This document shows positions 8,043-18,014 of a stretch of DNA of 64,000 nucleotides, piece after piece. The notes under the pieces were generated by a model. That model had not been told where the DNA came from. It did not search any database and saw nothing but the letters and a program-made list of their open reading frames with translations. Each line of letters begins with the position of its first letter. The stretch's first letter is position 1. The translations under genes and the position numbers were made by a program. Source of the stretch: Massilia sp. METH4 (GTDB taxonomy: Bacteria; Pseudomonadota; Gammaproteobacteria; Burkholderiales; Burkholderiaceae_D); the NCBI RefSeq assembly GCF_037094685.1, contig NZ_CP146614.1:992001-1056000 (forward strand), written 5' to 3'.

Positions 8043-8990
8043 ATGCCTTCTCCCATCCTTTTCATCGTCGCCTGCCTGATCTGGGGCTCCACGTTCTGGG
8101 CCATCACCTTGCAGCTCGGCGATGTGCCGCCTGCCGTCTCCGTCGTCTACCGGTTCGCCCTGGCGTCGGCCGTGCTGTTCGCCTGGTGCAAGCTGCGCGG
8201 CGACAGCCTGCGGCTTTCCTGGCCCGCCCAGCGCTGGACCATCGTGCAGGGTTGCGCCACGTTCGGCCTCAGCTATATCTGCACCTACACTTCCGAGCAA
8301 TACCTCGTGTCGGCGCTGGTCGCCGTGCTGTTCGCGCTGATGGTGTTCTGGAACCCGATCCTGAACCGCATGATCCTCGGCACACCGCTGTCATGGCGCA
8401 CGTGGGCGGGAGGAACGATCTCGGTGATCGGCGTGATCCTGCTGTTCTGGCAGTCGATCGGCGGCGCCGTGCGCGAGATCCTGGCCGGCGGCGATGGCCG
8501 CTTCCTGCTGGGCCTGATCCTTGCGCTCGTTGCCACGGTGGCCAGCTCCGTCGGCAATGTGCTGGTGGTGAAGGTGCGCGAGCACGACGCGAACGTGCTG
8601 CTGACGATGGCCTGGGGCATGTTGTGGGGCACCGTGCTGGTCGCGGCCTGGGCCGTCGTCACCGGCCAGCCGTTCGTGCTGCCGACGACGGCGCGCTACT
8701 GGGCGGGCCTCCTGTACCTGGCACTGTTCGGTTCCGTCATCGCATTCGCCTGCTACTTCACGCTGATCCACCGCATCGGCTCGGGCAAGGCCGTGTACAT
8801 CGGCGTCGTCACGCCCGTGATCTCGGTGCTGCTGTCGATCCGCCTCGAGCATTTCCGCCCCGGTATCATCGAATGCCTGGGCATGATTCTGTGCCTGGCC
8901 AGCGTGGCCTGGGCGCTGAAGTCACCCGCTGCCGCGCCCGCCGCGGCCGCCGTCGAACCCGAACCCGAATTACTGAAGAAAGCCTCATGA
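8043..8990 (+). CDS. EamA/DMT family transporter
   Basis: A ten-segment drug/metabolite transporter of 315 residues. It shows the duplicated EamA layout, beginning ILFIVACLIWGSTFWAI (the typical WGS/TFWAI pattern of the first repeat); the second repeat starts near residue 155 with LLGLILALVATVASSVGNV. Such carriers export amino acids or other metabolites. The stop overlaps the start of the GNAT gene by the ATGA arrangement, so the two are translationally coupled. Confidence 0.88.
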   Translation: MPSPILFIVACLIWGSTFWAITLQLGDVPPAVSVVYRFALASAVLFAWCKLRGDSLRLSWPAQRWTIVQGCATFGLSYICTYTSEQYLVSALVAVLFALMVFWNPILNRMILGTPLSWRTWAGGTISVIGVILLFWQSIGGAVREILAGGDGRFLLGLILALVATVASSVGNVLVVKVREHDANVLLTMAWGMLWGTVLVAAWAVVTGQPFVLPTTARYWAGLLYLALFGSVIAFACYFTLIHRIGSGKAVYIGVVTPVISVLLSIRLEHFRPGIIECLGMILCLASVAWALKSPAAAPAAAAVEPEPELLKKAS

Positions 8991-9472
8991 GCGAACTGCA
9001 CATCCGCCCCGCCCGCCCCGAAGACGTGGCATCGATCCTCGCGATGATCCGCGAACTGGCCGTGTTCGAGAAACTGGAACACATGGTCATCGCCGACGAA
9101 GCCATGCTGCACGACGCGCTGTTCGGCGCGCGGCCGCCGTGCGAGGCGATCGTGGGCGGGGAAGCCGGTGGCGAAGTGGTGACGTTCGCGCTGTTCTTCC
9201 ACAATTTTTCCACCTTCCTCGGCCGCAAGGGCCTGTACCTGGAAGACCTGTACGTGAAGCAAAACCGCCGCGGACACGGCTACGGCAAGCGCATGCTGTC
9301 GGCGCTGGCCGCCCTGGCCGTCGAGCGGCAATGCGGCCGCTTCGAGTGGTCGGTGCTGGACTGGAATGCCAACGCGATCGCGTTCTACGAAAAGATGGGC
9401 GCCGCCGTGCTGCCCGACTGGCGCATCTGCCGCGTCACCGGCGATGCGCTCACGGCGCTGGCGAACAGCTGA
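8987..9472 (+). CDS. GNAT family N-acetyltransferase (diamine acetyltransferase-like)
   Basis: Encodes 161 residues beginning at the ATG that overlaps the DMT gene's stop. The acetyl-CoA binding motif A reads LYVKQNRRGHGYGKRML (Q/RxxGxG/A pattern), and DWNANAIAFYEKMGA is motif B. GLYLEDLYV before motif A resembles spermidine/spermine or thialysine acetyltransferases of the SAT1 type. The pairing with an exporter suggests that an amine is acetylated and exported, but this is inference. Confidence 0.87.
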   Translation: MSELHIRPARPEDVASILAMIRELAVFEKLEHMVIADEAMLHDALFGARPPCEAIVGGEAGGEVVTFALFFHNFSTFLGRKGLYLEDLYVKQNRRGHGYGKRMLSALAALAVERQCGRFEWSVLDWNANAIAFYEKMGAAVLPDWRICRVTGDALTALANS

Positions 9473-9542
9473 GTTCGTGTCACGGTGCCTCGTATGATGA
9501 TCCCGTCGGATCTTTGGCAAAATTACCGCTGAAGGAAACGGC

Positions 9543-9608
9543 CAGGCAGAGTGATGTCGATGGTGTCTAAGGCCAAGAGCCTGTGGGTCAGATTGGCGCC
9601 TCTGCCTG
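9543..9608 (+). ncRNA. Structured 5' leader of IS110 element, candidate guide (bridge) RNA
   Basis: CAGGCAGAG (9543-9551) pairs perfectly with CTCTGCCTG (9600-9608). Inside, GCCAA (9572-9576) pairs with TTGGC (9593-9597), giving nested stems with internal loops. IS110-group elements are known to express a structured RNA from the region between the left end and the transposase gene, with loops that pair to target and donor DNA. The position and size fit; the loops have not been matched to the ends here. The transcript may extend to about 9672. Confidence 0.5.
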
Positions 9609-9672
9609 TTTTTCATTGTTAAGTCCGGACGGTATCTTAGGCTTCGAGCCTGCATACGAGGGTGGTCAACAA

Positions 9673-10683
9673 ATGAATTTCGTAGGCACGCCAGTAGTAG
9701 GAATTGATGTCAGCAAAAGCAAACTGGATATAGCGTTGCTAAAGAATGGGAAGCTCAAGAGCAAAGTGCTTCCGAACAACAGGGACGGTTACGCAGAGCT
9801 GATAAAGTGGTTGAAGAATCAGGATGTTACGCTCGATGCGGTCCATATTTGCATGGAATCGACAGGCGTGTACAGCGAGCCTGTTGCCCTGGCATTGAGC
9901 GACATGGGCATGAAGGTCAGCGTCGTCAATCCTGCCAGCATCAAAGGATTTGGCCAGAGTCTAATCATCCGAAACAAAAACGACAAAGCTGATGCAACTC
10001 TCATTGCGCGATACTGCGCAGCGATGAGCCCAGCGCTTTGGCAGGCCCCTTCGCACGAGCAGCGGCAATTGAGGGCTTGGAACGAGCATCTGGCATCGTT
10101 GAAAGACATTCGACAGCAACAGGCCAATCGTATCGAAGCACTTGAGTTTGCAAACCAGACCGAGGTGGCAGCTCACGCCAAGACGCACTTGGATTGGCTG
10201 GACAAACAAATCAAGCAGCTGGAGAACGATATCGATGATCACATCGATCGGCATCCGGATCTCCGGCACGATGCTGAGCTGATTGAGTCGATCCCAGGCC
10301 TTGGCGGGACCGCGGCCAAGGTACTTGGTCGTGTGGGGAACCTGCGGCGCTTCGGCAGCGCCAAGGAACTGGCGGCCTACATTGGGGTGACGCCACGCCA
10401 GAGGCAATCAGGCAGCTCGGTGAGGGGTAGGACTACCATTACCAGAATGGGCTGTCGCGACCTGCGGGCAGCCCTATACATGCCAGCACTTACAGCGATC
10501 AGAAAGAACCCGCTGTTAAGGGAATTTGCAAACCGGCTGCAGTCAACAGGCATGGCTAAGATGGCTGTCATCGCTGCCGTCATGCGCAAGCTCGTGCACC
10601 AGATGTACGGCGTCGTCCGCTCAGGAAAGCCATTTGACCCGAATCACATGGGCAAAAGGCTTGCGGGTGAACACGGTATCTGA
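9673..10683 (+). CDS. IS110 family transposase (DEDD/serine recombinase)
   Basis: Encodes 336 residues from ATG 9673; the frame is open to 9583 but that part belongs to the leader. The N-terminal DEDD (RuvC-like) domain shows VVGIDVSKSKLD with the first Asp, MESTGVYS with the Glu, and NKNDKADATLIARY with the Asp pair. A coiled-coil region follows at roughly residues 125-190. The C-terminal Transposase_20 domain contains IPGLGGTAAKVLG and RQRQSGSSVRGR, which includes the catalytic Ser. All motifs are intact, so the protein may be active. Confidence 0.93.
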   Translation: MNFVGTPVVGIDVSKSKLDIALLKNGKLKSKVLPNNRDGYAELIKWLKNQDVTLDAVHICMESTGVYSEPVALALSDMGMKVSVVNPASIKGFGQSLIIRNKNDKADATLIARYCAAMSPALWQAPSHEQRQLRAWNEHLASLKDIRQQQANRIEALEFANQTEVAAHAKTHLDWLDKQIKQLENDIDDHIDRHPDLRHDAELIESIPGLGGTAAKVLGRVGNLRRFGSAKELAAYIGVTPRQRQSGSSVRGRTTITRMGCRDLRAALYMPALTAIRKNPLLREFANRLQSTGMAKMAVIAAVMRKLVHQMYGVVRSGKPFDPNHMGKRLAGEHGI

Positions 10684-10721
10684 CCCCATGACACGGGCTC
10701 GGCAGTAAGGGCCGAAAAAAA

Positions 10722-10757
10722 GCCACGCGGCGCGTTGCGGCGTGGCACGAACCCAGG
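10722..10757 (-). terminator. Terminator of the hut operon (minus strand)
   Basis: GCCACGC and GCGTGGC form a stem around an 11-base loop, followed by seven T residues on the minus strand. It lies 100 bases beyond the last gene of the hut operon, so the operon ends naturally here and is not cut by the IS element. Confidence 0.7.
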
Positions 10758-10856
10758 TGTCAGTTGGGAGGGGAGATGAATCAACGGATTCAATATAGTC
10801 GCGCACTGTTGCGTGCCCTCCCGCTTTTACAAATGCTTACGAGCGCGCGGAAATGC

Positions 10857-12380
10857 TTACTTCCTTTGCGCAACCACGAAGCGGCGCTCCAGCAATTCGA
10901 ACATTCCCTGTGTGAGCAAGGCCAGCGCGGCGGCCGGCAGCGCGCCGGCCAGCAGCAGCGTGTTGTCGTTCAGGGCTAGCCCGGTGGTGATGCGCTCGCC
11001 GTAACCGCCGGCGCCGATGAAGGCGGCGATCGTGGCGGTGCCCACGCTCATCACGGCGGCCGTCTTCACGCCGGCCAGGATCACCGGCAGCGCCAGCGGC
11101 AGGTCGACGTAACACAGGCGCTGGCGCGGTGTGAGCCCCAGCGCCAACGCGGCTTGCCGCAGGCCGGGGGAGATGCCGAGAATGCCGGTGCACGTATTGC
11201 GCACGATGGGCAGCAGCGCGTAGACGAACAGGGCCACCAGCGCCGGCACGATGCCGATCGTGCCCAGCAGCGGGATCAGCATCGCCAATAGCGCCAGCGA
11301 CGGCACCGTTTGCAGCATGCCCGTCACTGCGAGCACGGGTTGTCGCAGCCGCGGCCGGAAGGCGGCCAGCACGCCGAGCGGGACACCGGCCACGCAGGCG
11401 AGCAGCACGGACAGCGCCACGAGCTGCACGTGCTGCCCCGTGAGCCGCACCAGGTCCGGCCCGAACAGCACGCCGGACAGCGAGCGTGGCGCCGCCTCGG
11501 GCTGCGCCGCCCCATTGCCCCCCTGCTTCGCCAGCCAGCGCCGCGCCACGTCCGCGAACGGCTGCCCCTCCAGCTCGGCGGCCGCGTTCATGGCGATCAT
11601 GTCGCGCTCCGTGATCTTCCCTTCCAGCCCCGCGACGGCTCGCCACGCTTCCGGAAAACGCTGCGCGGTATCGAGACGGTACAGCAGCACGGCGTCGTAG
11701 CGCGGGAAATAGGCGCGGTCGTCGCGCAGCACGGCCAGCCCATAGCGGGCGATCTTCGCATCGGTGGAATAGATGTCGATGACATCGACCTGCCGCGCCG
11801 CCAGCGCCTCGTAGGCGATGCCGTGATCGAGCCCCCGCGGCGCCTGCGGCAAGCCGTAGGTGCGCGCCAGGCCGGGCCAGCCGTCGTTGCGGCCAATGAA
11901 TTCATGGGACAGGCCGAAGCGCATCTCCCGATGGCGCGCCAGCTCGGACAGCGTGCCGATGCCCGCATCGCCCCGCACGGCCAGCGCATAGGTATTGTTG
12001 AAGCCCAGCGGCACGGCGATGCCGAAGCCCATCGCCGCCAGCTCGCGCCGGATCTGCTCCAGGCTGGACGGTTTGTCGTGCTTCAGGATTTCCTGGTCGA
12101 TCGTGCCCACGTATTCCGGGTACAGGTCGATGCTGCCATTCTTCAGCGCCGCCAGCACGATGGCTGTATTGCCGAGCCCTTGCCGGTGTTCGACCTTCAC
12201 GTGCGGCGCGGCCGTCTGCGCCACCACTTCGGCCAGTATGTACGATTCCGTGAAGCGCTTGGAGCCGACGCGCAACGTGCCGTCATCGGCCGCGCGGGCA
12301 AAGGGGGCGAACAATGGGGCGAACTGCAGGGCAAACAGCAGCAGCAGGGCTGCCGCCGCGGGCAGCGGGCCGGCCCTCAC
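10857..12380 (-). CDS. Betaine/histidine-type ABC transporter, fused binding protein and permease
   Basis: Encodes 507 residues from GTG 12380, whose GTGA overlaps the hutI stop. After a signal sequence ([20 protein letters not shown]), residues about 30-300 form an OpuAC-type substrate-binding domain ([30 protein letters not shown]). The C-terminal third is a BPD_transp_1 permease with [18 protein letters not shown] and [10 protein letters not shown]. Known fusions of this family usually place the permease first; here the binding domain is first. In pseudomonads HutXWV of this family takes up histidine, so histidine or urocanate import is likely. No ATPase gene accompanies it. Confidence 0.85.
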   Translation of the reverse strand: MRAGPLPAAAALLLLFALQFAPLFAPFARAADDGTLRVGSKRFTESYILAEVVAQTAAPHVKVEHRQGLGNTAIVLAALKNGSIDLYPEYVGTIDQEILKHDKPSSLEQIRRELAAMGFGIAVPLGFNNTYALAVRGDAGIGTLSELARHREMRFGLSHEFIGRNDGWPGLARTYGLPQAPRGLDHGIAYEALAARQVDVIDIYSTDAKIARYGLAVLRDDRAYFPRYDAVLLYRLDTAQRFPEAWRAVAGLEGKITERDMIAMNAAAELEGQPFADVARRWLAKQGGNGAAQPEAAPRSLSGVLFGPDLVRLTGQHVQLVALSVLLACVAGVPLGVLAAFRPRLRQPVLAVTGMLQTVPSLALLAMLIPLLGTIGIVPALVALFVYALLPIVRNTCTGILGISPGLRQAALALGLTPRQRLCYVDLPLALPVILAGVKTAAVMSVGTATIAAFIGAGGYGERITTGLALNDNTLLLAGALPAAALALLTQGMFELLERRFVVAQRK

Positions 12381-13606
12381 GCTTGCACCACCGGCGCGCG
12401 CCACACCCCGCCATTGACGACCGCCGCGCACGGGTTGAAGCCGATCGCGTAGCACAGGTCCGCCGGGCGGGCGATGCGCCACAGCGCGAAGTCGGCCCGC
12501 TTGCCCGGTGCCAAAGTGCCGATTTCGTCTTGCAAGCCGAGCGCGCGGGCCGCGTGGGCGGTGGCGCCCTGCAGCGCTTCGAGCGGCGTCAGCCGCCACA
12601 GCGTGCACGCCATGTTCAGCGCCAGCAGCAGCGACGTCATCGGCGATGTGCCGGGGTTGCAATCGGTGGCCACCGCCATCGGCACGCCGGCCGCGCGCAG
12701 TGCGGCAACCGGCGGCGGCGTGGTGTCGCGCAGGAAGTAATAGGCGCCCGGCAGCAGCACGGCGACCGTGCCGCCGGCCGCCATCGCGGCGATGCCGGGC
12801 TCCCCCAGGTGTTCCAGGTGATCGGCCGACAAGCCGCGGTACCGGGCGACGAGCGCGGCCCCGCCCTGGTCGGACAACTGTTCCGCATGCAGTTTCACGG
12901 GCAGGCCGGCGCGGTGCGCCGCTTCGAACACCCGTTCGGTCTGGGCCGATGAAAAACCGATGCGCTCGCAGAACGCGTCGACGGCATCGGCGAGCCGTTC
13001 GCCGGCCAGTTCCGGGATCATGGCGATGACGGCATCGATGTACTCGTCCGGGCGCCCCGCGTACTCGGGCGGCAGCGCATGCGCGCCCAGGAAGGTGGTG
13101 GCCACGCGCACCGGCAGCACCTGCCCCACGCGGCGCGCCACGCGCAGCATCTTCGATTCCGACGCCAGGTCGAGGCCATAGCCGGACTTGATTTCCAGGG
13201 TCGTCACGCCCTCGGCCAGCAGGCTGCGAATGCGCGGCAAGCTCTGCGCGAGCAGCGCCTCTTCATCGGCCGCGCGCGTGGCGCGCACGGTGGACATGAT
13301 GCCGCCGCCGGCGCGGGCGATCTCCTCGTAGGTGGCGCCATTCAGCCGTGCCTCGAACTCATCGCTGCGGTTGCCCGCATGGACGATATGCGTGTGGCAG
13401 TCGACCAGCCCCGGCGTCAGCCAGCAGCCCTGGCCGTCACGCGATACCCGCGCGCTGCCGTGCCGGGCCGCCTCCGCATACGGGCCCAGCCACGCGATGC
13501 GGCCATCGCGCACGGCGACCGCGCCGTCGCGGATTTCCCCGTAGCCTTCGGTGCCGGCCAGCGTTGCAAGGTGGACGTTGTGGATCAGCAGGTCCCATCC
13601 ACTCAT
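12377..13606 (-). CDS. hutI: Imidazolonepropionase
   Basis: A metal-dependent amidohydrolase of 409 residues that opens the ring of 4-imidazolone-5-propionate to give N-formimino-L-glutamate, the third step of histidine breakdown. The metal motif [15 protein letters not shown] follows LTPGLVDC, and later ligands appear in [12 protein letters not shown] and [19 protein letters not shown] is characteristic of HutI. The ATG at 13606 overlaps the hutD stop by ATGA, which fixes the start, although the frame stays open upstream. Confidence 0.96.
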   Translation of the reverse strand: MSGWDLLIHNVHLATLAGTEGYGEIRDGAVAVRDGRIAWLGPYAEAARHGSARVSRDGQGCWLTPGLVDCHTHIVHAGNRSDEFEARLNGATYEEIARAGGGIMSTVRATRAADEEALLAQSLPRIRSLLAEGVTTLEIKSGYGLDLASESKMLRVARRVGQVLPVRVATTFLGAHALPPEYAGRPDEYIDAVIAMIPELAGERLADAVDAFCERIGFSSAQTERVFEAAHRAGLPVKLHAEQLSDQGGAALVARYRGLSADHLEHLGEPGIAAMAAGGTVAVLLPGAYYFLRDTTPPPVAALRAAGVPMAVATDCNPGTSPMTSLLLALNMACTLWRLTPLEALQGATAHAARALGLQDEIGTLAPGKRADFALWRIARPADLCYAIGFNPCAAVVNGGVWRAPVVQA

Positions 13607-14202
13607 TGCAGCATGCCTTTTTCCTCCTCGGGGATGATGTCGACGATGTAGACGGTGGCCTGCGGCGCCTCCAGCACCCAGTGCTGCTCGCGGTCGAGCA
13701 CCACGGCATCGTAGCGCACCATCGACATGCGCTCGCGCTCGCTGTGCACGGTGAGCGTGTCGCCGTCGGCCAGGAACAGGATCGTCAGCGCGCTGCGCCG
13801 TTCCAGTTCGGAATAGTCGCGGAACACGCGGCGCTCCACCTGGTGCGAGCAGCGGTCGCGCCGTGTCATCACATTGAAATCGACGGTGGGGCTGCCGTCC
13901 ACGGTAACGGAAACGGGCACCTCGCCGGGAAAGGCCACCACCGGTTCGCGGTCGCTGAGCGCCACCTTGCGCTCGTTGCCCACATCCAGCACCACGCTGC
14001 CGCCATCGACCAGCGACAGCGTGCGGTCCACGCCGGGGAAGATCGAGAAGGGTCCGCTCTGGGCGATCGTCGCCAGGCTGATGCGGAAGTCGAAGTCGTC
14101 CAGGGTGGCGCCGGGTGGCGACGCGAGGATCTCGGTCGTGCACCCGCCGCCATTCTTCCAAGGCGTGGGATTCAGGCTTGCATACTGTATCAGCGTCGTC
14201 AT
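13603..14202 (-). CDS. hutD: HutD/Ves family protein
   Basis: A cupin-like protein of 199 residues. [16 protein letters not shown] and [19 protein letters not shown] are the family hallmarks. HutD is found in many hut operons; work in Pseudomonas fluorescens suggests it limits excessive hut induction, possibly by binding a pathway intermediate, but its biochemical action is not settled. It is coupled at both ends by 4-base overlaps, to hutF before it and hutI after it. Confidence 0.93.
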   Translation of the reverse strand: MTTLIQYASLNPTPWKNGGGCTTEILASPPGATLDDFDFRISLATIAQSGPFSIFPGVDRTLSLVDGGSVVLDVGNERKVALSDREPVVAFPGEVPVSVTVDGSPTVDFNVMTRRDRCSHQVERRVFRDYSELERRSALTILFLADGDTLTVHSERERMSMVRYDAVVLDREQHWVLEAPQATVYIVDIIPEEEKGMLQ

Positions 14203-15563
14203 GATCGCAACTCACGCAGGTCGGCCAGCGTCTGCGAGAAGCGCGCGGCGATGGCCGGTTGCGCCACGTGCTCCCGGCCGCGGACGACCCACTGCCCGCC
14301 GGCCAGTACGTCTTTTACCAGATTATCGTTGCCGCTGAAAATAAAACCGTTCAGCAACTCGGGCGGCGCGGCCACGTTCGGGTGCGCCTCGTCCAGCACG
14401 AGCAGGTCGGCGACATGGGCCGGCGCCAGTGCACCGACCTGTCTTCCCGCGGCCTGGGCGCCCCCTGCCAGGGCGGCCCGCCACAAGACATCGCCGACGC
14501 GCCGCTCATCCTGTCGCACCGCGGCGACATTGCGCCGCTGCCCCGCCAGGCGCTGGCCGTATTCGAGCCAGCGCAATTCTTCCACCGGGCTGGTGGAAAC
14601 ATGGCTGTCGCTGCCGATGCCGAACCGGCCGCCCCGTTCCAGGAACGGCGCCAGCGGGAACAGGCCGTCGCCCAGGTTCGCCTCCGTGGTGGGGCACAAC
14701 CCGGCAACTGCGCCGCTGGCGGCCAGCGCCGCCAGTTCGCCATCGTCCACATGCGTGGCGTGGACGAGGCACCAGCGCTCATCGACTGCCAGATTATCGT
14801 ACAGAAACCGCAACGGGCGGCGCCCGGTATGGTCCACGCACTGCCGCACCTCGGCCTCCTGCTCGGCGATATGGATGTGCACCGGGCGATCCGGCGGCAA
14901 CGCCGCCAGCAGTTCGCGTATCTGCGCCAGCGAGGCGGCCCGCAGCGAATGCGGTGCCACGCCCACTTCGACCATCGCGCCGCGCAGCGGTTCCAGCGCC
15001 TCCACGATCGCCAGCACCTCGGCCGGGCCGCTGCGGAAACGGCGCTGTTCGTCGCGCAGCGGCGCATCGCCGAAGCCCGCGTAACCGTAGAGCACGGGCA
15101 GCATCGTGATGCCGATGCCGGCGTGGCGCGCACCATCGATCACGCGGCGGGCCGTCTCGGCCACATCGGGATACAACGCGCCATCCGGCGCGCGGTGGAC
15201 ATAATGGAATTCGCAGATGGATGTGTAGCCATGCCGCAGGCATTCGACGAACAGCTGGGCGGCGATCGCTTCCATCTGTTCCGGCGCGATGTGCAGGGCG
15301 AAACGGTACATGAGGTCGCGCCATGTCCAGAAGCTGTCCGGGCCATTTCCGGCGATCTCCGTCAGGCCGGACAGGGCGCGCTGGAAGCTGTGCGAGTGCA
15401 GGTTGACCATGCCGGGCAGCACGTAGTGCGCCTGCTCCACGCCGGCCGGGGCGGTGGTATCCGGGCTGACCGCGGCGAACCGGCCGTCGGCGTCCCACTC
15501 CAGCAGCACGTCGCGGTGCCAGCCGTCCGGCAGCAGCGCGTGGCAGGCGAACAGCGCCTTCAC
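14199..15563 (-). CDS. hutF: Formimidoylglutamate deiminase
   Basis: An amidohydrolase-superfamily enzyme of 454 residues that converts N-formimino-L-glutamate to N-formyl-L-glutamate and ammonia. [13 protein letters not shown] supplies the first metal ligands, HIHIAEQ the next, and GSDSHVST the final Asp. The start is GTG 15563, overlapping the hutG stop by GTGA. Its presence with hutG means this bacterium uses the two-step formylglutamate route and not the direct HutG formiminoglutamase route. Confidence 0.95.
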   Translation of the reverse strand: MKALFACHALLPDGWHRDVLLEWDADGRFAAVSPDTTAPAGVEQAHYVLPGMVNLHSHSFQRALSGLTEIAGNGPDSFWTWRDLMYRFALHIAPEQMEAIAAQLFVECLRHGYTSICEFHYVHRAPDGALYPDVAETARRVIDGARHAGIGITMLPVLYGYAGFGDAPLRDEQRRFRSGPAEVLAIVEALEPLRGAMVEVGVAPHSLRAASLAQIRELLAALPPDRPVHIHIAEQEAEVRQCVDHTGRRPLRFLYDNLAVDERWCLVHATHVDDGELAALAASGAVAGLCPTTEANLGDGLFPLAPFLERGGRFGIGSDSHVSTSPVEELRWLEYGQRLAGQRRNVAAVRQDERRVGDVLWRAALAGGAQAAGRQVGALAPAHVADLLVLDEAHPNVAAPPELLNGFIFSGNDNLVKDVLAGGQWVVRGREHVAQPAIAARFSQTLADLRELRS

Positions 15564-16348
15564 CGCTTCACCCAGTCCGCAGCGCCTTGCAGCATGCGCC
15601 GCAGGAGGGGCTGCACCTGCGCCGCCAGGTCGGGCCGGTAGCCGAACGGTGGCGCCTCGTCCATGTAAGTGTCCTGGCACATTTCGAGCTGCAAGGCGTG
15701 CATGCCCGCCTCCGGCCGGCCGTAGCTGCGCGTGATGTGCCCGCCCTTGAAGCGGCCGTTGACGGCGATCGTGTAGCGGCCGTCGGCGCGGGCAGCAGCG
15801 CTCACGAGCTCCGCCAGCGCGGGATCGCAGCTGGCGCCGTCGGCGCTGCCGAAGTTCAGGTCGGGCAGCTTGCCTTCGAAGAAGCGCGGCACCTTCGACG
15901 CGATCGAGTGCGCTTCCCACAGCACGACCCTGCCGTGCGCTGCCAGCAGCCGGTCCAGCTCGGTGCGCAGCTGGTCGTGGTACGGCTGCCAGTACAGGGC
16001 CAGCCGGCGCCGCACCTCGGTCTCGTCCGGCGCGTGGCCGGGCTGGTACAACGGCTCGCGGGCGAAGGTGTCGAGGGGGCACAGGCCCGTGGTGTCCTGG
16101 CCGGGGTACAGGTTCGTATTGTCCGGCGGACGGTTCAGGTCGATCACATAGCGTGACCAGTGGGCCGCCAACGTGGACGCGCCCAGCTCGCGCGCAAAAC
16201 CGTACAGCTCGCGCAGGTGCCAGTCCGTATCCGCCAGCAGCCGCGCGGCAGGCGTCATCTTCTCCGCGATATCGGCAGGGATGCCCGTGCCCACGTGCGG
16301 CATCGAAATCAGCAGCGGCAGCGTGCCTGCTTCAAGGTGGAAGTCCAT
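15560..16348 (-). CDS. hutG: N-formylglutamate deformylase
   Basis: Encodes 262 residues of the N-formylglutamate amidohydrolase family, which releases formate and glutamate in the last step of the pathway. LLISMPHVGTGIP at the N-terminus, DLNRPPDNTNLYPGQ and VVLWEAHSIASK are conserved, including the His and Glu residues expected to bind zinc. The ATG at 16348 is preceded by GGAGAGGC; the open frame upstream runs into repeat sequence and is not used. Confidence 0.95.
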   Translation of the reverse strand: MDFHLEAGTLPLLISMPHVGTGIPADIAEKMTPAARLLADTDWHLRELYGFARELGASTLAAHWSRYVIDLNRPPDNTNLYPGQDTTGLCPLDTFAREPLYQPGHAPDETEVRRRLALYWQPYHDQLRTELDRLLAAHGRVVLWEAHSIASKVPRFFEGKLPDLNFGSADGASCDPALAELVSAAARADGRYTIAVNGRFKGGHITRSYGRPEAGMHALQLEMCQDTYMDEAPPFGYRPDLAAQVQPLLRRMLQGAADWVKR

Positions 16349-16362
16349 CGCCTCTCCTGAAC

Positions 16363-16475
16363 ACCGGTGACAGGCACCGCTCTTTTGGAAATGTTTCAAA
16401 AACCCCGGTGCCTGTCACCGGGGCTCGACTTGCTAGTCGAGCGGAAATGTTTCAAAAAACCGGGTGCCTGTCACC
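16363..16475. repeat. Palindromic repeat cluster A (three 13-base boxes) between hutG and hutH
   Basis: Box GGTGACAGGCACC (16366-16378) is followed by its reverse complement GGTGCCTGTCACC at 16407-16419 and again at 16463-16475. The linker GGAAATGTTTC occurs between the boxes at 16387-16397 and 16443-16453. An 8-base-arm hairpin (GCTCGACT/AGTCGAGC, 16423-16442) lies in between. The last box contains the hutH stop codon. The structure resembles REP/BIME-type extragenic repeats. Confidence 0.75.
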
Positions 16476-18012
16476 GGGGGTGGAGCGGGGTGAACAGGGG
16501 GCGGCAGTCGGCGGACAGGTCGCCGGCCAGCACCATGCGCTTGGCGGCTTCGATGTCGGGGGCGAAGTAGCGGTCGGCGTCGAAGAACGGGACCTGCCGG
16601 CGCAATTGCGCGTGCACATGTTCCAGGTGGGGCGACGTCTTCAGTGGCCGGTGGAAGTCGATGCCCTGCGCCGCCGCCAGCAGCTCGATGCCCAGGATGG
16701 CGGCCGTGTTGTGCGCCATCTCGTCCAGCCGGCGCGCGGCGAAGGTGGCCATGCTCACGTGGTCTTCCTGGTTGGCCGAGGTGGGCAGGCTGTCCACGCT
16801 GGCCGGGTGCGCCAGCGACTTGTTTTCCGACGCCAGCGCGGCCGCCGTCACGTGCGCGATCATGAAGCCGGAGTTGACGCCCGGCTCGCGCACCAGGAAA
16901 GGCGGCAGGCCGGACAGCGTGGCGTCGATCAAGAGCGCGATGCGCCGCTCGGCGATGGCGCCGATTTCGGCGATGGCCAGCGCAAGCGTATCGGCCGCGA
17001 AAGCCACCGGCTCGGCATGGAAGTTGCCGCCGGAAACGATGGTCACCTCCTCGCCCGTGCGGAACAGCAGTGGATTGTCCGTCACCGCATTTGCCTCGAT
17101 CAGCAGGGTGCGCGTGGCGTTGCCGATCAGGTCCATGCAGGCGCCCATCACCTGCGGCTGGCAGCGCAGGCAGTAAGGGTCTTGCACGCGCTCGTCGCCG
17201 TACAGGTGCGAGGCGCGGATCGCGCTGCCGGTCACCAGTTGCCGGTAGATGGCGGCCGCCGCGATCTGGCCCGGCTGGCCGCGCACCTCGTGCACGCGGG
17301 CGTCGAACGGCGCGTCGCTGCCCTTGGCCGCGTCGAGCGACAGCGCGCCCGTCACCATGCCCGCCTCCAGCAGCCGCTCGGCCATGAACAGGCCGTGCAG
17401 CGCCAGCGCGGTGGATGCCTGGGTGCCGTTGATCAGCGCCAGCCCTTCCTTCGGTGCGAGGACCACGGGCGCGATGCCGGCCGCCGCCAGCGCCTCGTTC
17501 GCCTCCATCAGCTCGCCCTTCACGCGCACCTGGCCCACGCCTAGCAGGGCCAGCGTCATGTGCGCCAGCGGCGCCAGGTCGCCCGAGGCGCCGACCGAAC
17601 CCTTCACGGGAATGGCCGGCATGATGCCGGCGTTGTACAGCGCCAGCAGCGTGTCGATGACGACGGCGCGGATGCCCGAATAGCCGCGCGCCAGGCTGCC
17701 GATCTTGGTCAGCATCAGGAGGCGCACCACATGGTCCGGCATCAGCTCGCCCGTGCCGACCGAGTGCGACAGGATCAGGTTGCGCTGCAATTGTTCCAGC
17801 TGGTCGTCCGGAATGCGCGTCCTGGCCAGCAGGCCGAAGCCGGTGTTGATGCCGTAGGCCGCATCGCCCTTTTGCACGATGGCTTGCACGGCCCGCGCGG
17901 AAGCGTCGATGTGCGCATAAGCGTCGCGTGCCAGCGTGACGGGGCCGTGCGCCGCCCAGGCGGCGCGCAGTTCGGAAAGCGTCAGCTTGCCGGGATTGAG
18001 TATCGAAGTCAT
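16471..18012 (-). CDS. hutH: Histidine ammonia-lyase
   Basis: Encodes 513 residues, the usual length. It deaminates L-histidine to urocanate using the self-formed MIO cofactor; the cofactor triad Ala142-Ser143-Gly144 lies in [15 protein letters not shown], at the same numbering as the well-studied pseudomonad enzyme. The N-terminal YGINTGFG loop carries the catalytic Tyr. It follows hutU by two bases, so the pair is co-translated. The last codons and the stop fall inside a palindromic repeat box, suggesting that the repeat arrived at the end of the gene. Confidence 0.97.
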   Translation of the reverse strand: MTSILNPGKLTLSELRAAWAAHGPVTLARDAYAHIDASARAVQAIVQKGDAAYGINTGFGLLARTRIPDDQLEQLQRNLILSHSVGTGELMPDHVVRLLMLTKIGSLARGYSGIRAVVIDTLLALYNAGIMPAIPVKGSVGASGDLAPLAHMTLALLGVGQVRVKGELMEANEALAAAGIAPVVLAPKEGLALINGTQASTALALHGLFMAERLLEAGMVTGALSLDAAKGSDAPFDARVHEVRGQPGQIAAAAIYRQLVTGSAIRASHLYGDERVQDPYCLRCQPQVMGACMDLIGNATRTLLIEANAVTDNPLLFRTGEEVTIVSGGNFHAEPVAFAADTLALAIAEIGAIAERRIALLIDATLSGLPPFLVREPGVNSGFMIAHVTAAALASENKSLAHPASVDSLPTSANQEDHVSMATFAARRLDEMAHNTAAILGIELLAAAQGIDFHRPLKTSPHLEHVHAQLRRQVPFFDADRYFAPDIEAAKRMVLAGDLSADCRPLFTPLHPR

Positions 18013-18014
18013 CT

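Larger units (their letters stand above)
9480..10715 (+). mobile_element. IS110-family insertion element (approximate limits)
   Basis: A complete IS110-type transposase sits in a stretch with visibly lower GC and different codon use than its neighbours, with about 200 non-coding bases before the gene and about 35 after it. IS110 elements lack clear terminal inverted repeats and make no target duplication, so the limits given are estimates: the left is set after the GNAT stop, the right before the hairpin that ends the hut operon. Confidence 0.65.

Noticed and set aside
12314..15641. Several long plus-strand frames opposite the hut genes
   Set aside because: All lie opposite clearly identified hut enzymes and have no motif or ribosome site.
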